From positions 2,621,501 to 2,685,500 of the forward strand of contig NZ_CP120635.1 of NCBI RefSeq assembly GCF_021353295.2: 64,000 nucleotides of DNA, read 5' to 3'. The stretch is from Pseudodesulfovibrio thermohalotolerans (GTDB lineage: Bacteria > Desulfobacterota > Desulfovibrionia > Desulfovibrionales > Desulfovibrionaceae). Below are positions 1 to 8,397 of this stretch, piece by piece; position 1 is the first letter of the stretch, and every line of letters starts with the position of its first letter. The translations under genes and the position numbers were made by a program. The notes under the pieces were generated by a model. It made no database searches. It saw nothing but the letters and a program-made list of their open reading frames with translations, and was not told the origin of the DNA.

Positions 1-1306
1 ACCCGGACAACACGGATTTGGTGAAGCCGTCGCGCGATTTCTTGGCCACCTCGGCCTCCTTCTCGACCCAGGAAGCGCGGCGGCGGGAAACATAGGTGTT
101 CTCCAGGTTTTCCTTGGTGAACTCGCGGCCGCTCTTGAGCAGCTCCAGCACGGCCTCGCCGAGCTGAACGCCCGTGGCCCACGCCTCGTCGACGCCCGCG
201 CCGATGAGCACGTTGGTGGAGCCGGAGCCTTCGCCGATGCGTGCAAAACCGTCGCCGCAGAGAATAGGCTCGCCGCGCTTGCCCGACTCGTTCAGGGATT
301 TGGCTCCCCAGGAACGCAAGGTGCCGCCCTGAAGCCGCTTCCACAGATACGGGTGCAGCATCCAGTGCTGCATGTAGCGGTAGGCCGTGCGCACGGGGTT
401 GTCGAACCAGGACGGCACGAAGATGCCGAGGCTGGCCACATTGTCGGGGTAAACGTACAGGAAACCGAAAATTTCAGGTTCGGGGTAGCCGATGGTGTGC
501 AGCACGGTGCCGGGTTGCCAGTCGCAGCCCTCGGGCAGGTCCACCACACACTTCATGCCCACGGCCCACTCGCGCTGGTGGTTGTCGCCGGGCATTCCGA
601 GCTTGCGGTTGAGCGCCTGTCCCACCGCGCCCACCGGGCCGTCGGCAACCACGGTCAGGGCGGCCTTCATGTCCATGCCGGGCATGTAGCCCGCGCCCGG
701 AGCGCCGTCCTTGTCCACGCCCTGATCTGCCATGCGCACGCCCTTGACGGCCTGTCCCTCCACGAGGGGCTCGGCCACGGGGCTGGACGGCCATATCTGG
801 GCCATTCCCGTGCCCATCAGGTTCGCGCCCACCCACTGGTTGAACTGGCCGATGGAAAAGGCCAGCCCCGGATGCTTCTCCAGAAATGCGGGAATGTACG
901 GCAGCTCATATGCGCCGTCCTTCATCCACCGGCCGAGCGCCTTGTCCGCCAGCTCGAACAGCTTCGGCCTGCGGCTCGCGCCAACGGGATCTCCGAGGTA
1001 CAGAATTTTCTCTTCCCTGACCTCGCAGGCCATGGGAATCTGAGACAAATCAAGATCGGGGAAGCTCGCCTTGATGGCGCGGCCCTTGGTCACCACGCCC
1101 GAAACGCCGAAGCCGATGTCGTCGGCACGCTCGTAGCAGATGACCTGCGGCGGCATTCCCGGCATGACCTTGCTCTCGGCCGCGGGCGTGCCGTCCTCGT
1201 TCATCAGGCCGCGCGTCAGGGTTGTCAGAAACCCGCCCGCGGCAGGGCCGAAGCCCACACATACAATGTCCGTTTCCATCTCGACACGCGGCGTCTCGTC
1301 GCTCAT
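1..1306 (-). CDS. FAD-dependent oxidoreductase, ETF:quinone oxidoreductase (FixC/ETF-QO) type, C-terminus cut by window edge
   Basis: The visible 435 residues start MSDETPRVEME and run into a dinucleotide-binding loop, VCVGFGPAAGG (near residues 15-25), then a LIG-like segment around 'DDIGFGVSG'. This layout fits flavoproteins of the ETF-QO/FixC group, which pass electrons from electron-transfer flavoprotein to the quinone pool at the membrane. The start ATG is at 1306, with GGAGGC about 6 bases upstream inside a dispersed intergenic repeat. The end of the protein, where a 4Fe-4S domain would lie, is outside the window, so the Fe-S part cannot be checked. The neighbouring acyl-CoA dehydrogenase on the same strand supports a shared role in acyl-CoA oxidation (inference). 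A geranylgeranyl-reductase-like flavoprotein is the main alternative. Confidence 0.7.
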   Translation of the reverse strand, partial: MSDETPRVEMETDIVCVGFGPAAGGFLTTLTRGLMNEDGTPAAESKVMPGMPPQVICYERADDIGFGVSGVVTKGRAIKASFPDLDLSQIPMACEVREEKILYLGDPVGASRRPKLFELADKALGRWMKDGAYELPYIPAFLEKHPGLAFSIGQFNQWVGANLMGTGMAQIWPSSPVAEPLVEGQAVKGVRMADQGVDKDGAPGAGYMPGMDMKAALTVVADGPVGAVGQALNRKLGMPGDNHQREWAVGMKCVVDLPEGCDWQPGTVLHTIGYPEPEIFGFLYVYPDNVASLGIFVPSWFDNPVRTAYRYMQHWMLHPYLWKRLQGGTLRSWGAKSLNESGKRGEPILCGDGFARIGEGSGSTNVLIGAGVDEAWATGVQLGEAVLELLKSGREFTKENLENTYVSRRRASWVEKEAEVAKKSRDGFTKSVLSG

Positions 1307-1307
1307 T

Positions 1308-1400
1308 GGGTGCCTCCGGCGGCCGGGAGAAGGGGAAAGGGAACCCTTGAAAAAGGCTTCGCTCTCCCCTTGCCCCGGCCTCCCATCCCCTTTTTTCTCC
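1308..1400 (-). repeat. Dispersed intergenic repeat, copy 1 (carries the SD of the ETF-QO-like gene)
   Basis: Read on the minus strand, the block contains GGGGATGGGAGGCCGGGG, then an imperfect AAGCC/AAGGGTTCCC hairpin, then CGGCCGCCGGAGGCACCC directly before the start codon at 1306. The same ordered parts recur before pheT (33949-34040) and, shortened, before moeA (44229-44281). In all three the GGAGG inside GCCGGAGGCAC sits at SD distance from the ATG. I infer a family-specific dispersed element rather than chance. Confidence 0.6.
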
Positions 1401-1610
1401 CTGAACTTTTTGGGCCGCCATGCGGGATATGTCGGGAGGTGAGTCAGGCGTGCCCCTTCCCGGCGCGCCTGTGGGGTGGGTTTGGGTTGAAGTTTGAATC
1501 GTTCCGGGTGCGGGAATCAGCTCCGCGCTCCCCGCGCCGCCGTTATCATATATGACTGTCCTCTTCTCTTCCAGGCGGCGCACCGAAAAATATATATTGA
1601 AAGAAAGAAC
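1401..1610. other. Intergenic stretch between the acyl-CoA dehydrogenase and the ETF-QO-like gene
   Basis: The 357-base gap 1307-1663 holds the dispersed repeat at its left end and a terminator hairpin at its right end. Between them I see no coding potential and no clear operator. It should contain the promoter of the minus-strand ETF-QO-like gene, but I cannot pick out a convincing -35/-10 pair. Confidence 0.4.
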
Positions 1611-1652
1611 GCGAGAGGGAAACCTTTTTTAGAAGGCTTCCCTCTCGCTTTT
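1611..1652 (-). terminator. Hairpin terminator after the acyl-CoA dehydrogenase gene
   Basis: A near-perfect stem GCGAGAGGGAAxCCTT / AAGGxTTCCCTCTCGC closes a short A/T loop 12 bases past the stop codon of the minus-strand gene. The minus-strand side is followed by GTTCTTTCTTT and the plus-strand side by CTTTTTGC, so it could work in both directions. Confidence 0.65.
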
Positions 1653-1663
1653 TGCTATTTTGC

Positions 1664-3820
1664 TTACCCCTGCGGGTAATCGAGGGCTTCAGGAATCATC
1701 ACTTCGGTCAGGGCGTTGCCCGCGCGGTCCTTGGCCAGACGGGAGCCGGCCAGGCACATGTCCACGGTCGCCTTGAGTTCGCGGAAGCGGACGAGGTCCG
1801 GACGAGCGCACTTGGACTGATCGCCCAGGGTGCCGTCCTCGGCGCATTCGCCCTTGGGCTCGCACTTCTCGGCGATACCGCCGTCCGGGGTCGGGCAATG
1901 GTTCCAGTTGAAACCGTAAACCAGCTCGGAACAGATGCGGGCGACCTCTCCGGCGGCGCGCGCCGCCTGGACGTGGCACAGGTCCTTGTAGAACCCGGTC
2001 AGATCGTCGAGGCCATCGGCCAGAATCGGGGACATGGGGCCTTTCTCGATAAGCTCCATGACGTCGCGGGCCAGGAAGTAGGGGCCAAGAATCCAGCCCA
2101 ACGCATCGGCCATGGCGAAAGTAACGCCCTGCCGCTTGTTGTGATACAGCTTCCTGCCGTTCTCGTCCTTGCTCTCCTGCAGGTGGGCCAGGGTCCACTG
2201 CCACAGCTCCATGGCCGAAGCCAGCACGTAGCCGCCCAGACCGGGAACGTCCCTGCCCGCGCGGCGCATTTGCGCGATCCAGTTTTCCATGATGCAGCCG
2301 AAGATGTCGGAGGTCATGGTCATGGTCAGGTGGCGGCGCTGCACGGCCTCGGGGCCTTCGTAGGTGGCTTCGAGCTGGCAGTCGGTCCACTTCTGCATGA
2401 GGAAGCCGGGGCAGTCCTCGGTGATGCCGTAACCGCCGACCAACGCCACGGCCTCGCGCATCTTGTTGGCGCCTTCGCCAGTGTTCCAGAGCTTCACGCC
2501 GGGATTGAGGATGCCGGCCAGGGCCTCCATGTAGGCGTACTGGACCAGAGTGTCGTTCGAAAGCTCGTTGTAGCGGGCTTCGTCGCGCTCTTCGGCCGGG
2601 CCGTATTCCATGGCGATGAATTCTCGGACCTGATCGTGGAGCTGGCGCAGGGCGGACATCTGCTTGCGGATGCTCGTCACGCCTTCGGCCTCGAAATGGG
2701 CCTCCTTGGCCTTCTCGATGGGGTCGAAGCGATCGGCCAGCCGCGCGGCGGCAAAGGCCAGGGAGCAGCCCGCTTCGCCGGAAGCCCAGACATCGACGAG
2801 CCGCTGCAGGGCGTCCTCGTTGTTCTGGATGCCCTTGTCGAAGCGCGGGGAGCCTTCATGGCAGGCGTCACCGCCCCGGAACCGGTTGCGATGATAGCGG
2901 ATGACCGGCTCGATGGCGGAAAGGAGCTTGGCCGAGGTCATCAGGCCCACGGGAATGCGGGTGCGGTGGAAGACCGCGCCGATGATCTCGGAGTGGTTGT
3001 ACTTGGGCACGATCACGCCGTCGACCACGTCGTAGCCGCCAATGATGCGGGAGGCGGGAACCTTGAGGTTCAAAACGGGGTCGCGGGTGGAGGAAAGCTG
3101 ATGGACCATCTTGAGGGTCGGCGCGCCGCGATCGAACACGCCTTCGTCGCCCTCTTCGAGGATGACCATGAAGGAGCCCTTGATTCGCTCGTCCTTGGAC
3201 TCCACGGCAGCGGTGACGAAGTTGGCGAAGTCCATGTTGGTGATGAACCGGCCGCGCTTGTCGATCCGGAGCATGGGCTCCTCGCCGTCATTCCACTCTT
3301 CAACGGAAGCCTTGCCGCAAAGCACGCCGGTATCCACGCCCACGTAGGGAAGCGGCTCGGTCAAAGCAAACGCGCCGCGCCAGATTTCCCGGTCCTCGCC
3401 CGGCTGGGGCGGAACACAGGCGGACATGTACTTGTCGCGCTGTTCGGGGGTGCCCTTCTCGTGAATGGGAGCCAAAGCCAGGCAGGAGGCCAGCGAAGAG
3501 GTGGCCGCGCCCGCGTCGACCCAGGCCAGCTCGTAGGCGACCAGAGCGAGCGCGAGGTTCTTGGGACCTTCGATGTATCCGCCCTGATGGGGGTCCATGA
3601 ACAGAGAGGTCAGACCGGATTGGTCGAAGGCGGTCAGGAGCTCGCCCTTCTGCTCGGTCCACTCATGGGTGTTGCGCGCCCCCTCGGCGACCAGCTTGGC
3701 CACGGTGGAGCGGGCGATGGACCGGGCGCTCTGCACGGACATCTGGATATCGAACCGCTCGGCGAAACGCCACATAATCTGACGGACGTCGTCTCCCGGA
3801 AGGGTACGAAGTGTATACAT
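1664..3820 (-). CDS. Acyl-CoA dehydrogenase, large form (about 718 aa)
   Basis: It is a flavoprotein expected to desaturate an acyl-CoA thioester and hand electrons to ETF. Recognisable family segments are 'AFALTEPLPYVGVDTG' (the FAD/substrate loop that usually reads xxxLTEPxxGSD) near residue 165, a central 'GAVFHRTRIPVGLMTSAKLL' region and 'NKMREAVALVGGYGITEDCP', the usual C-terminal FAD-interface motif. At about 718 residues it is longer than the usual 380 and closer to the long DmdC/FadE-like forms. I chose the ATG at 3820 because AGGGA lies 9 bases upstream; the open frame extends to 3898 but that part looks non-coding. With the ETF-QO-like gene downstream on the same strand it suggests an acyl-CoA oxidation route. 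Substrate unknown. Confidence 0.85.
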   Translation of the reverse strand: MYTLRTLPGDDVRQIMWRFAERFDIQMSVQSARSIARSTVAKLVAEGARNTHEWTEQKGELLTAFDQSGLTSLFMDPHQGGYIEGPKNLALALVAYELAWVDAGAATSSLASCLALAPIHEKGTPEQRDKYMSACVPPQPGEDREIWRGAFALTEPLPYVGVDTGVLCGKASVEEWNDGEEPMLRIDKRGRFITNMDFANFVTAAVESKDERIKGSFMVILEEGDEGVFDRGAPTLKMVHQLSSTRDPVLNLKVPASRIIGGYDVVDGVIVPKYNHSEIIGAVFHRTRIPVGLMTSAKLLSAIEPVIRYHRNRFRGGDACHEGSPRFDKGIQNNEDALQRLVDVWASGEAGCSLAFAAARLADRFDPIEKAKEAHFEAEGVTSIRKQMSALRQLHDQVREFIAMEYGPAEERDEARYNELSNDTLVQYAYMEALAGILNPGVKLWNTGEGANKMREAVALVGGYGITEDCPGFLMQKWTDCQLEATYEGPEAVQRRHLTMTMTSDIFGCIMENWIAQMRRAGRDVPGLGGYVLASAMELWQWTLAHLQESKDENGRKLYHNKRQGVTFAMADALGWILGPYFLARDVMELIEKGPMSPILADGLDDLTGFYKDLCHVQAARAAGEVARICSELVYGFNWNHCPTPDGGIAEKCEPKGECAEDGTLGDQSKCARPDLVRFRELKATVDMCLAGSRLAKDRAGNALTEVMIPEALDYPQG

Positions 3821-4088
3821 AGGTGTCATCCCTGAAATGTTGATTTGTACCGGATTTTTCAGAATCAATAATAGGTGGGGACGATAGGCCATTGTCATGG
3901 GTGAGTCAAAATGTTTTTATTCCTTAAACAAGTGTTTCAGCGGCTTCCCGAGCTTTTCAGGCCGTGTTTTCAACCCCTTGAAACACCCCGCTCCGCTCCC
4001 CCGTAAATCCGATGCGAAAAGGGGCCAACTGGGCTTTGACTTCGCCCCGGTTTCCCTGCACTATCGCGCCATCTTACCCAGGCAGCAA

Positions 4089-7000
4089 ATGGTGATGAGC
4101 CACGACAATCCGAACATACGCACCCTGGCCTCGGCCATAGGCGTCCTGGCCGACGGCCCATCCTTGAATGACGGCCCCGGCATAGGACGGCTGGCCGAAT
4201 CGTTCATGAGGTGGTGCGACCTGACCCCCCGTCCGTCACAGGCCGAAGCCGTGCCCCTTGGCGAGGCTGTTCTGGCCCTCTATCGACTGGCCTCGGGCTC
4301 CAGCGACATCCACACGATCCAGACTTGCCTCCGCGCCATGACGCGGTCAGGACGGTTCGGGCGGACTCTCTGCTCGCGCTTCATCGAGGGCCGCGACGCG
4401 CCGCTGCCCCAGCTCGCGCCCAAGGTCGCGTCCTGGCCCGCCACCGAGCGGCTGGCCTTGGCGCACGAGATGCTCAAGGACTTTCCCGGCAGAAAAAACA
4501 GGGACACCCTGACCTGGCTGGAAGAGCTGCTCAAGCCGCTCATGGGCACCGATCCCGAGGAGCTGGCCCCGTTCGTGGCCCGGCTCGGCGAACAGGGCGA
4601 CACCCTGGCCTTCCCCGTCAAGCAGGCCATCATGAGCGGGCTGTTCGGCCGCTGGATCAACTCCCGGCTGACCAACGGCGTCGAGGGTCGGGAGCTGGAA
4701 CAATTGTGCCTGGTCATCCGGGGAATGGGCGATGCGGCTTACGCCGAAGCCCTGGCCAAGGCCGTGGACCTGGGCCGCATCAAGGCGAACGTCGCGGCCC
4801 TGCGGACCATCGCGGCCGTGGCCGAAGCGGGCAACAAGACCATTCTCGGCGCACTCCTCAAAATTCTGCCCGCCGCCGACGTCCCCCTGGCCGGAGCCTG
4901 CCTCGACGCGCTCATAGCTCAGGACCATCCGGGAATCGGCAAGTTGCTGGCCTCGGTCCGCACCCGTATGCCGGGCATCCGCGCGGCTGCCGTCTCCCGC
5001 GCCCCGCTGCTCGGCGACATCGGTTTCTTCCAGTATATCGCCTCACTGTCCGAGGACAAGCGGACCAATGCGCAGCTCGAAATGCTCGGCGCGCTCAAGG
5101 CCATCGCCCCGGACTTTGTCCGCAGCGTCTCGGATGACTGTCCGCCCAAGGGTATTTTTTCCCCGGACAGGGCCGGGGCCGGACCGCCCGCCGCGCCGCG
5201 CCGCGACGCCTTCGAACCTCCCAAGACCGGCCTTCTCAAACGACTCTTCCAGCCCAAGCCCAAAACCCTCCAAGCCCTTCTGGCCCGATCGCGCAACGTC
5301 CGAGACATGGAGCTCGATCCTTCAACCGTGGACGGCGAACGGCTGGAGAATCGCGAACTGACCGGGCTTGGACTCGCCGGCTCGGCCTTTGTCCGCGCCG
5401 GTTTCTCCAACATCAGGGTGGAGCGCGTCGACCTGGCGGACGGGCTGTTCCGAGGTTGCGACATCGTAGGCGCCAAATTCCGGGAAGTCCGCTTCACGGG
5501 AACCGAATTCGCCGACACCCGGTTCGAGGACTGCGTGTTCATGGACTGCGTCTTCTCGGACGCCTTCTTCTCGAACTGCACCTTCGAACGATGCCGCTTC
5601 CGGGCCTCCATCTTCAGCGAAACAGTCTTCCGCGACACCCGGATGACCCGCGCCGACTTCACCCTGTGCGGCCTGGCCGGAAGCGCCCTGCACGGCTGTA
5701 CCCTGCACACGTCCAGATTCGAGGCGTGCGACTTTTCCTTCACCGAGCTTGTGGGCGACGATTTCCAGGGCGTTGAGTTGAGCCGATGCTGCCTGCACGC
5801 CATGTATGTCCGGGACTGCATCCTGGCGTCCATGGAACTGCCCGGCTCGCCGGTCACCAGGTCCATCATCAAGAACTCGGACGCTGGCCATCCCCAATTC
5901 CTGGCCAACCGCATCCGCCAAATGACCCTGTTCGCCCGCGAAGTGGAACGAAACGGCACCCCCTCGGCCGGTGAAACCGATCCGTTCGCGGTCCAGAGGG
6001 TGCTGATCGCCTGGTCCAGAGAGCTGACCTTCATGCGCCGGGAGCGGCGTATGCTCGACAACAACCGCCAGCGTATGCACAGGGCGATAGGGACCCTGTC
6101 TCACGATCAGCAGACGTTCCTGCGGATGCTCCCGTTGCTCCTCGACAGCGACGTCTTCGAACGGCGCTACAACTTCGGCAAGATTCCCTCCTGCCGCGTG
6201 TGGGGCTACCATCCCGGCCTGACCGACCTGGAGGTGGTCCGCGAACGGCTGGGCGTCGTCCCGGGACGCCGCACCGGACCGGAAATCCGCATCCAGGCCG
6301 TCTACGCCATGGGCAGCCTGGGCACCGTGGCCCAGACCTCGCGCTCCGATCTGGACTGTTGGATCTGCTACGACGGCGACGTGACCATGGCCATGGAACA
6401 CGGACTTAAACGCAAGCTCGACGCCATGGCCCTGTGGGCCCACAGCGAATACGACCTGGAGGTCCACTTCTACCCCATGCGCATGGACGATGTGCGCGAA
6501 AACCGCTTCCTCTCCGGCGACGAGGAAAGCTCGGGCTCGGCCCAGGTCCTGTTGCTGAAGGAGGAGTTCTACCGCACCGCGCTCAAATTGGCGGGCAAGA
6601 ACATCGCCTGGTGGGTCACCCCGGCGGGAGCGAGCCGCAAGACCTATGAAGCCTGTATCCGCGCGGCCCGGCGCTACCCCCTGTGCGGCAAGCCCCGGTT
6701 GGAGGACTTCGGCTACCTTGCCGAAGTGCCGCCGGACGAATATTTCGGCGGTTCCCTCTGGCAGATGGTCAAGGCCGTGCACTCGCCCTTCAAGTCCGTG
6801 CTCAAGCTCGGCCTGCTCGAAACCTATTCCTCGCCCGGCGCGTCCGGCCTGCCCCTGTGCGACCGCATCAAGCGCAACCTCATCCGCAACCGCCAGGGCA
6901 AGATGGACACCGACCCGTACACCGCCCTTTTCTCCACCCTGCACGCCTACTACTCGGAACGCGGCGAGAACAACGCGGCCGCCCTGCTCAAGGAATCCTT

Positions 7001-7925
7001 TCGGCTCAAGGCCAACCTCCCGGACATCCCTCTGTTCATGAACCTGCCTGCCCGGCCCGAGGACGAAAGCCTCATCTCGGTCCTGTTCGGCTCGGGCTAC
7101 GTGGAACCCGGCAGGCTGGCCGAGTCGCACCGGGCCTGGCCCTTCGAAAAATCCTTGCGCATGGGCTCGCACGTGCGCCGGTACATGGTCGACACCTACC
7201 GCCGAATCCAAGAAGGTCTCTCGCCCAAGGGACGGCCCAAAGCTCTGGTCAGCCCCGAAGATCTGACCCGCATGGGCCGCCGCATCGCGGCCAACTTCGC
7301 GAACAAAAGCAACAAGATCATGCGCGTTCCGTTCATGGACGTCAGGGAAAACGGCTTCTCCATCCTGCACTTCGCGGCAGGCAAGGCCCAAGGCAAGCCG
7401 ACCGAATGGACCGTGCGCGGCGGCGAGCGGATGGACGCCAAGCAGTCCGCCGAAAATCTTCAGATTCTGCACCGCAACCAGGACCCGATCCATCTGCTGG
7501 CCTGGCTTCTGGCCAACCGGATCTACCATCCCGACAGCCTGTTGCAGGCCGACCGCTCCATCGCGCCCATGGCGTTGACGGACCTCCAGCACCTCATGGC
7601 CGCCCTGCATGAGTTCTTCCCCTTCGCCGAGACTTTCGAACCGGACATCAACGAGGGACTGCGCTCCGAAGAGGTGAACCGGGCCTTCTTCATCCTCAAC
7701 CTGACCGACCCGCCCGAAACCGGACGCATCGAACATGTGGCGGTGATCTATGCCACCAACTGGGGCGAAATGTTCTGCCGCACTTTCCCCCGGCCGGGTC
7801 AGCTCCTGGAACACAATCCGACCGTATTCCTGTCCGAAAAGATCGACCAGCCCATCGCCCTGTCGCCTAAACTGGAAATTTTCACACCCAAGGGGGCTCA
7901 ATGCAAACGAATCAGCCTGGCCTGA
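4089..7925 (+). CDS. cyaA: Class I adenylate cyclase with N-terminal helical and pentapeptide-repeat domains
   Basis: It should make cAMP from ATP. The C-terminal half (about residues 640-1278) is the class I cyclase domain: 'YAMGSLGTVAQTSRSDLDCWIC' near residue 739 matches the GSxGS...SDLDxWVC nucleotidyltransferase motif of enterobacterial CyaA. Residues 1-420 look like helical HEAT-type repeats. Residues about 425-570 are a run of pentapeptide repeats (for example FRGCD, AKFRE, TEFAD, TRFED, CVFMD, CRFRA). The usual enterobacterial enzyme is about 850 residues and lacks the pentapeptide block. I start at ATG 4089 (CAGG 6 bases upstream); the frame is open from 3897, but that segment lies in the divergent promoter region and looks non-coding. 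It overlaps the next gene by 25 bases, suggesting coupling. Confidence 0.85.
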   Translation: MVMSHDNPNIRTLASAIGVLADGPSLNDGPGIGRLAESFMRWCDLTPRPSQAEAVPLGEAVLALYRLASGSSDIHTIQTCLRAMTRSGRFGRTLCSRFIEGRDAPLPQLAPKVASWPATERLALAHEMLKDFPGRKNRDTLTWLEELLKPLMGTDPEELAPFVARLGEQGDTLAFPVKQAIMSGLFGRWINSRLTNGVEGRELEQLCLVIRGMGDAAYAEALAKAVDLGRIKANVAALRTIAAVAEAGNKTILGALLKILPAADVPLAGACLDALIAQDHPGIGKLLASVRTRMPGIRAAAVSRAPLLGDIGFFQYIASLSEDKRTNAQLEMLGALKAIAPDFVRSVSDDCPPKGIFSPDRAGAGPPAAPRRDAFEPPKTGLLKRLFQPKPKTLQALLARSRNVRDMELDPSTVDGERLENRELTGLGLAGSAFVRAGFSNIRVERVDLADGLFRGCDIVGAKFREVRFTGTEFADTRFEDCVFMDCVFSDAFFSNCTFERCRFRASIFSETVFRDTRMTRADFTLCGLAGSALHGCTLHTSRFEACDFSFTELVGDDFQGVELSRCCLHAMYVRDCILASMELPGSPVTRSIIKNSDAGHPQFLANRIRQMTLFAREVERNGTPSAGETDPFAVQRVLIAWSRELTFMRRERRMLDNNRQRMHRAIGTLSHDQQTFLRMLPLLLDSDVFERRYNFGKIPSCRVWGYHPGLTDLEVVRERLGVVPGRRTGPEIRIQAVYAMGSLGTVAQTSRSDLDCWICYDGDVTMAMEHGLKRKLDAMALWAHSEYDLEVHFYPMRMDDVRENRFLSGDEESSGSAQVLLLKEEFYRTALKLAGKNIAWWVTPAGASRKTYEACIRAARRYPLCGKPRLEDFGYLAEVPPDEYFGGSLWQMVKAVHSPFKSVLKLGLLETYSSPGASGLPLCDRIKRNLIRNRQGKMDTDPYTALFSTLHAYYSERGENNAAALLKESFRLKANLPDIPLFMNLPARPEDESLISVLFGSGYVEPGRLAESHRAWPFEKSLRMGSHVRRYMVDTYRRIQEGLSPKGRPKALVSPEDLTRMGRRIAANFANKSNKIMRVPFMDVRENGFSILHFAAGKAQGKPTEWTVRGGERMDAKQSAENLQILHRNQDPIHLLAWLLANRIYHPDSLLQADRSIAPMALTDLQHLMAALHEFFPFAETFEPDINEGLRSEEVNRAFFILNLTDPPETGRIEHVAVIYATNWGEMFCRTFPRPGQLLEHNPTVFLSEKIDQPIALSPKLEIFTPKGAQCKRISLA

Positions 7926-8221
7926 CGAGCCCCTGCTACGCGGTGATCTTCACTTCCACGCGCACCGACACGGACGACGGCTACGCCGAAACCGCCGCGC
8001 TGATGCTCGAACTGGCACGGTCCATGCCCGGCTTCCTAGGGGTTGATTCCGCCCGCGAAGAGATCGGCCTGACCGTTTCCTATTGGGAAAGCCTGGAGGC
8101 CATCCGCGCCTGGAAGGAACACCCGAAGCATCGCGCCGCCCAAGAGCACGGGCGGCGGAAGTGGTATTCGTCGTTCACGACCCGCGTCTGCCGGGTGGAA
8201 CGGGTTGAAATGTTCCCCTGA
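7901..8221 (+). CDS. Antibiotic biosynthesis monooxygenase (ABM)-fold small protein
   Basis: A 106-residue protein of the dimeric alpha/beta-barrel ABM superfamily. The typical pattern is visible: 'YAVIFTSTRTDTDDGYAETAALMLELARSMPGFLG', then 'ISYWE'-like 'TVSYWESLEAIRAWKEHPKHRAAQEHG' and a final basic beta strand. Such proteins range from monooxygenases to heme-handling or structural domains, so no substrate is given. It starts at ATG 7901 with AAGGGGG ahead of it, inside the last 25 bases of cyaA, which implies translational coupling and perhaps a linked role (inference). Confidence 0.75.
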   Translation: MQTNQPGLTSPCYAVIFTSTRTDTDDGYAETAALMLELARSMPGFLGVDSAREEIGLTVSYWESLEAIRAWKEHPKHRAAQEHGRRKWYSSFTTRVCRVERVEMFP

Positions 8222-8249
8222 TACCTCCCCCATATTCAATTTTTCTACA

Positions 8250-8297
8250 ATTCATCCGGTTGTCGATACGTTAACCCATCGACAAAACCTGGTGAAT
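8250..8297. promoter_or_regulatory. Long imperfect inverted repeat upstream of the NhaC-type antiporter gene
   Basis: ATTCATCCGGTTGTCGAT is answered by ATCGACAAAACCTGGTGAAT across a 10-base loop, giving a stem of about 17 pairs with small bulges. It lies between the end of the ABM gene and the antiporter start, with no T-tract on the plus strand. It may be a 5'-UTR structure, an operator or a factor-assisted terminator; the sequence does not decide. Confidence 0.4.
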
Positions 8298-8397
8298 GAT
8301 ATATGCCTCCACACCGTCGTCACCGCATAGTATTTTGTTTTTTGTACCAATTTTGGTTTTTTTCGCACTTCAATGAGCTATTTTCAAAGGGAAGTTC

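Noticed and set aside
1652..3835. A 727-codon open frame on the plus strand
   Set aside because: Antisense shadow of the acyl-CoA dehydrogenase; His/Gly/Val-rich composition and no family resemblance.
8010..8035. A TGGCACG-GTCC-ATGCC sigma-54-like site
   Set aside because: It lies inside the ABM coding region, the -12 box is poor, and no gene start fits.
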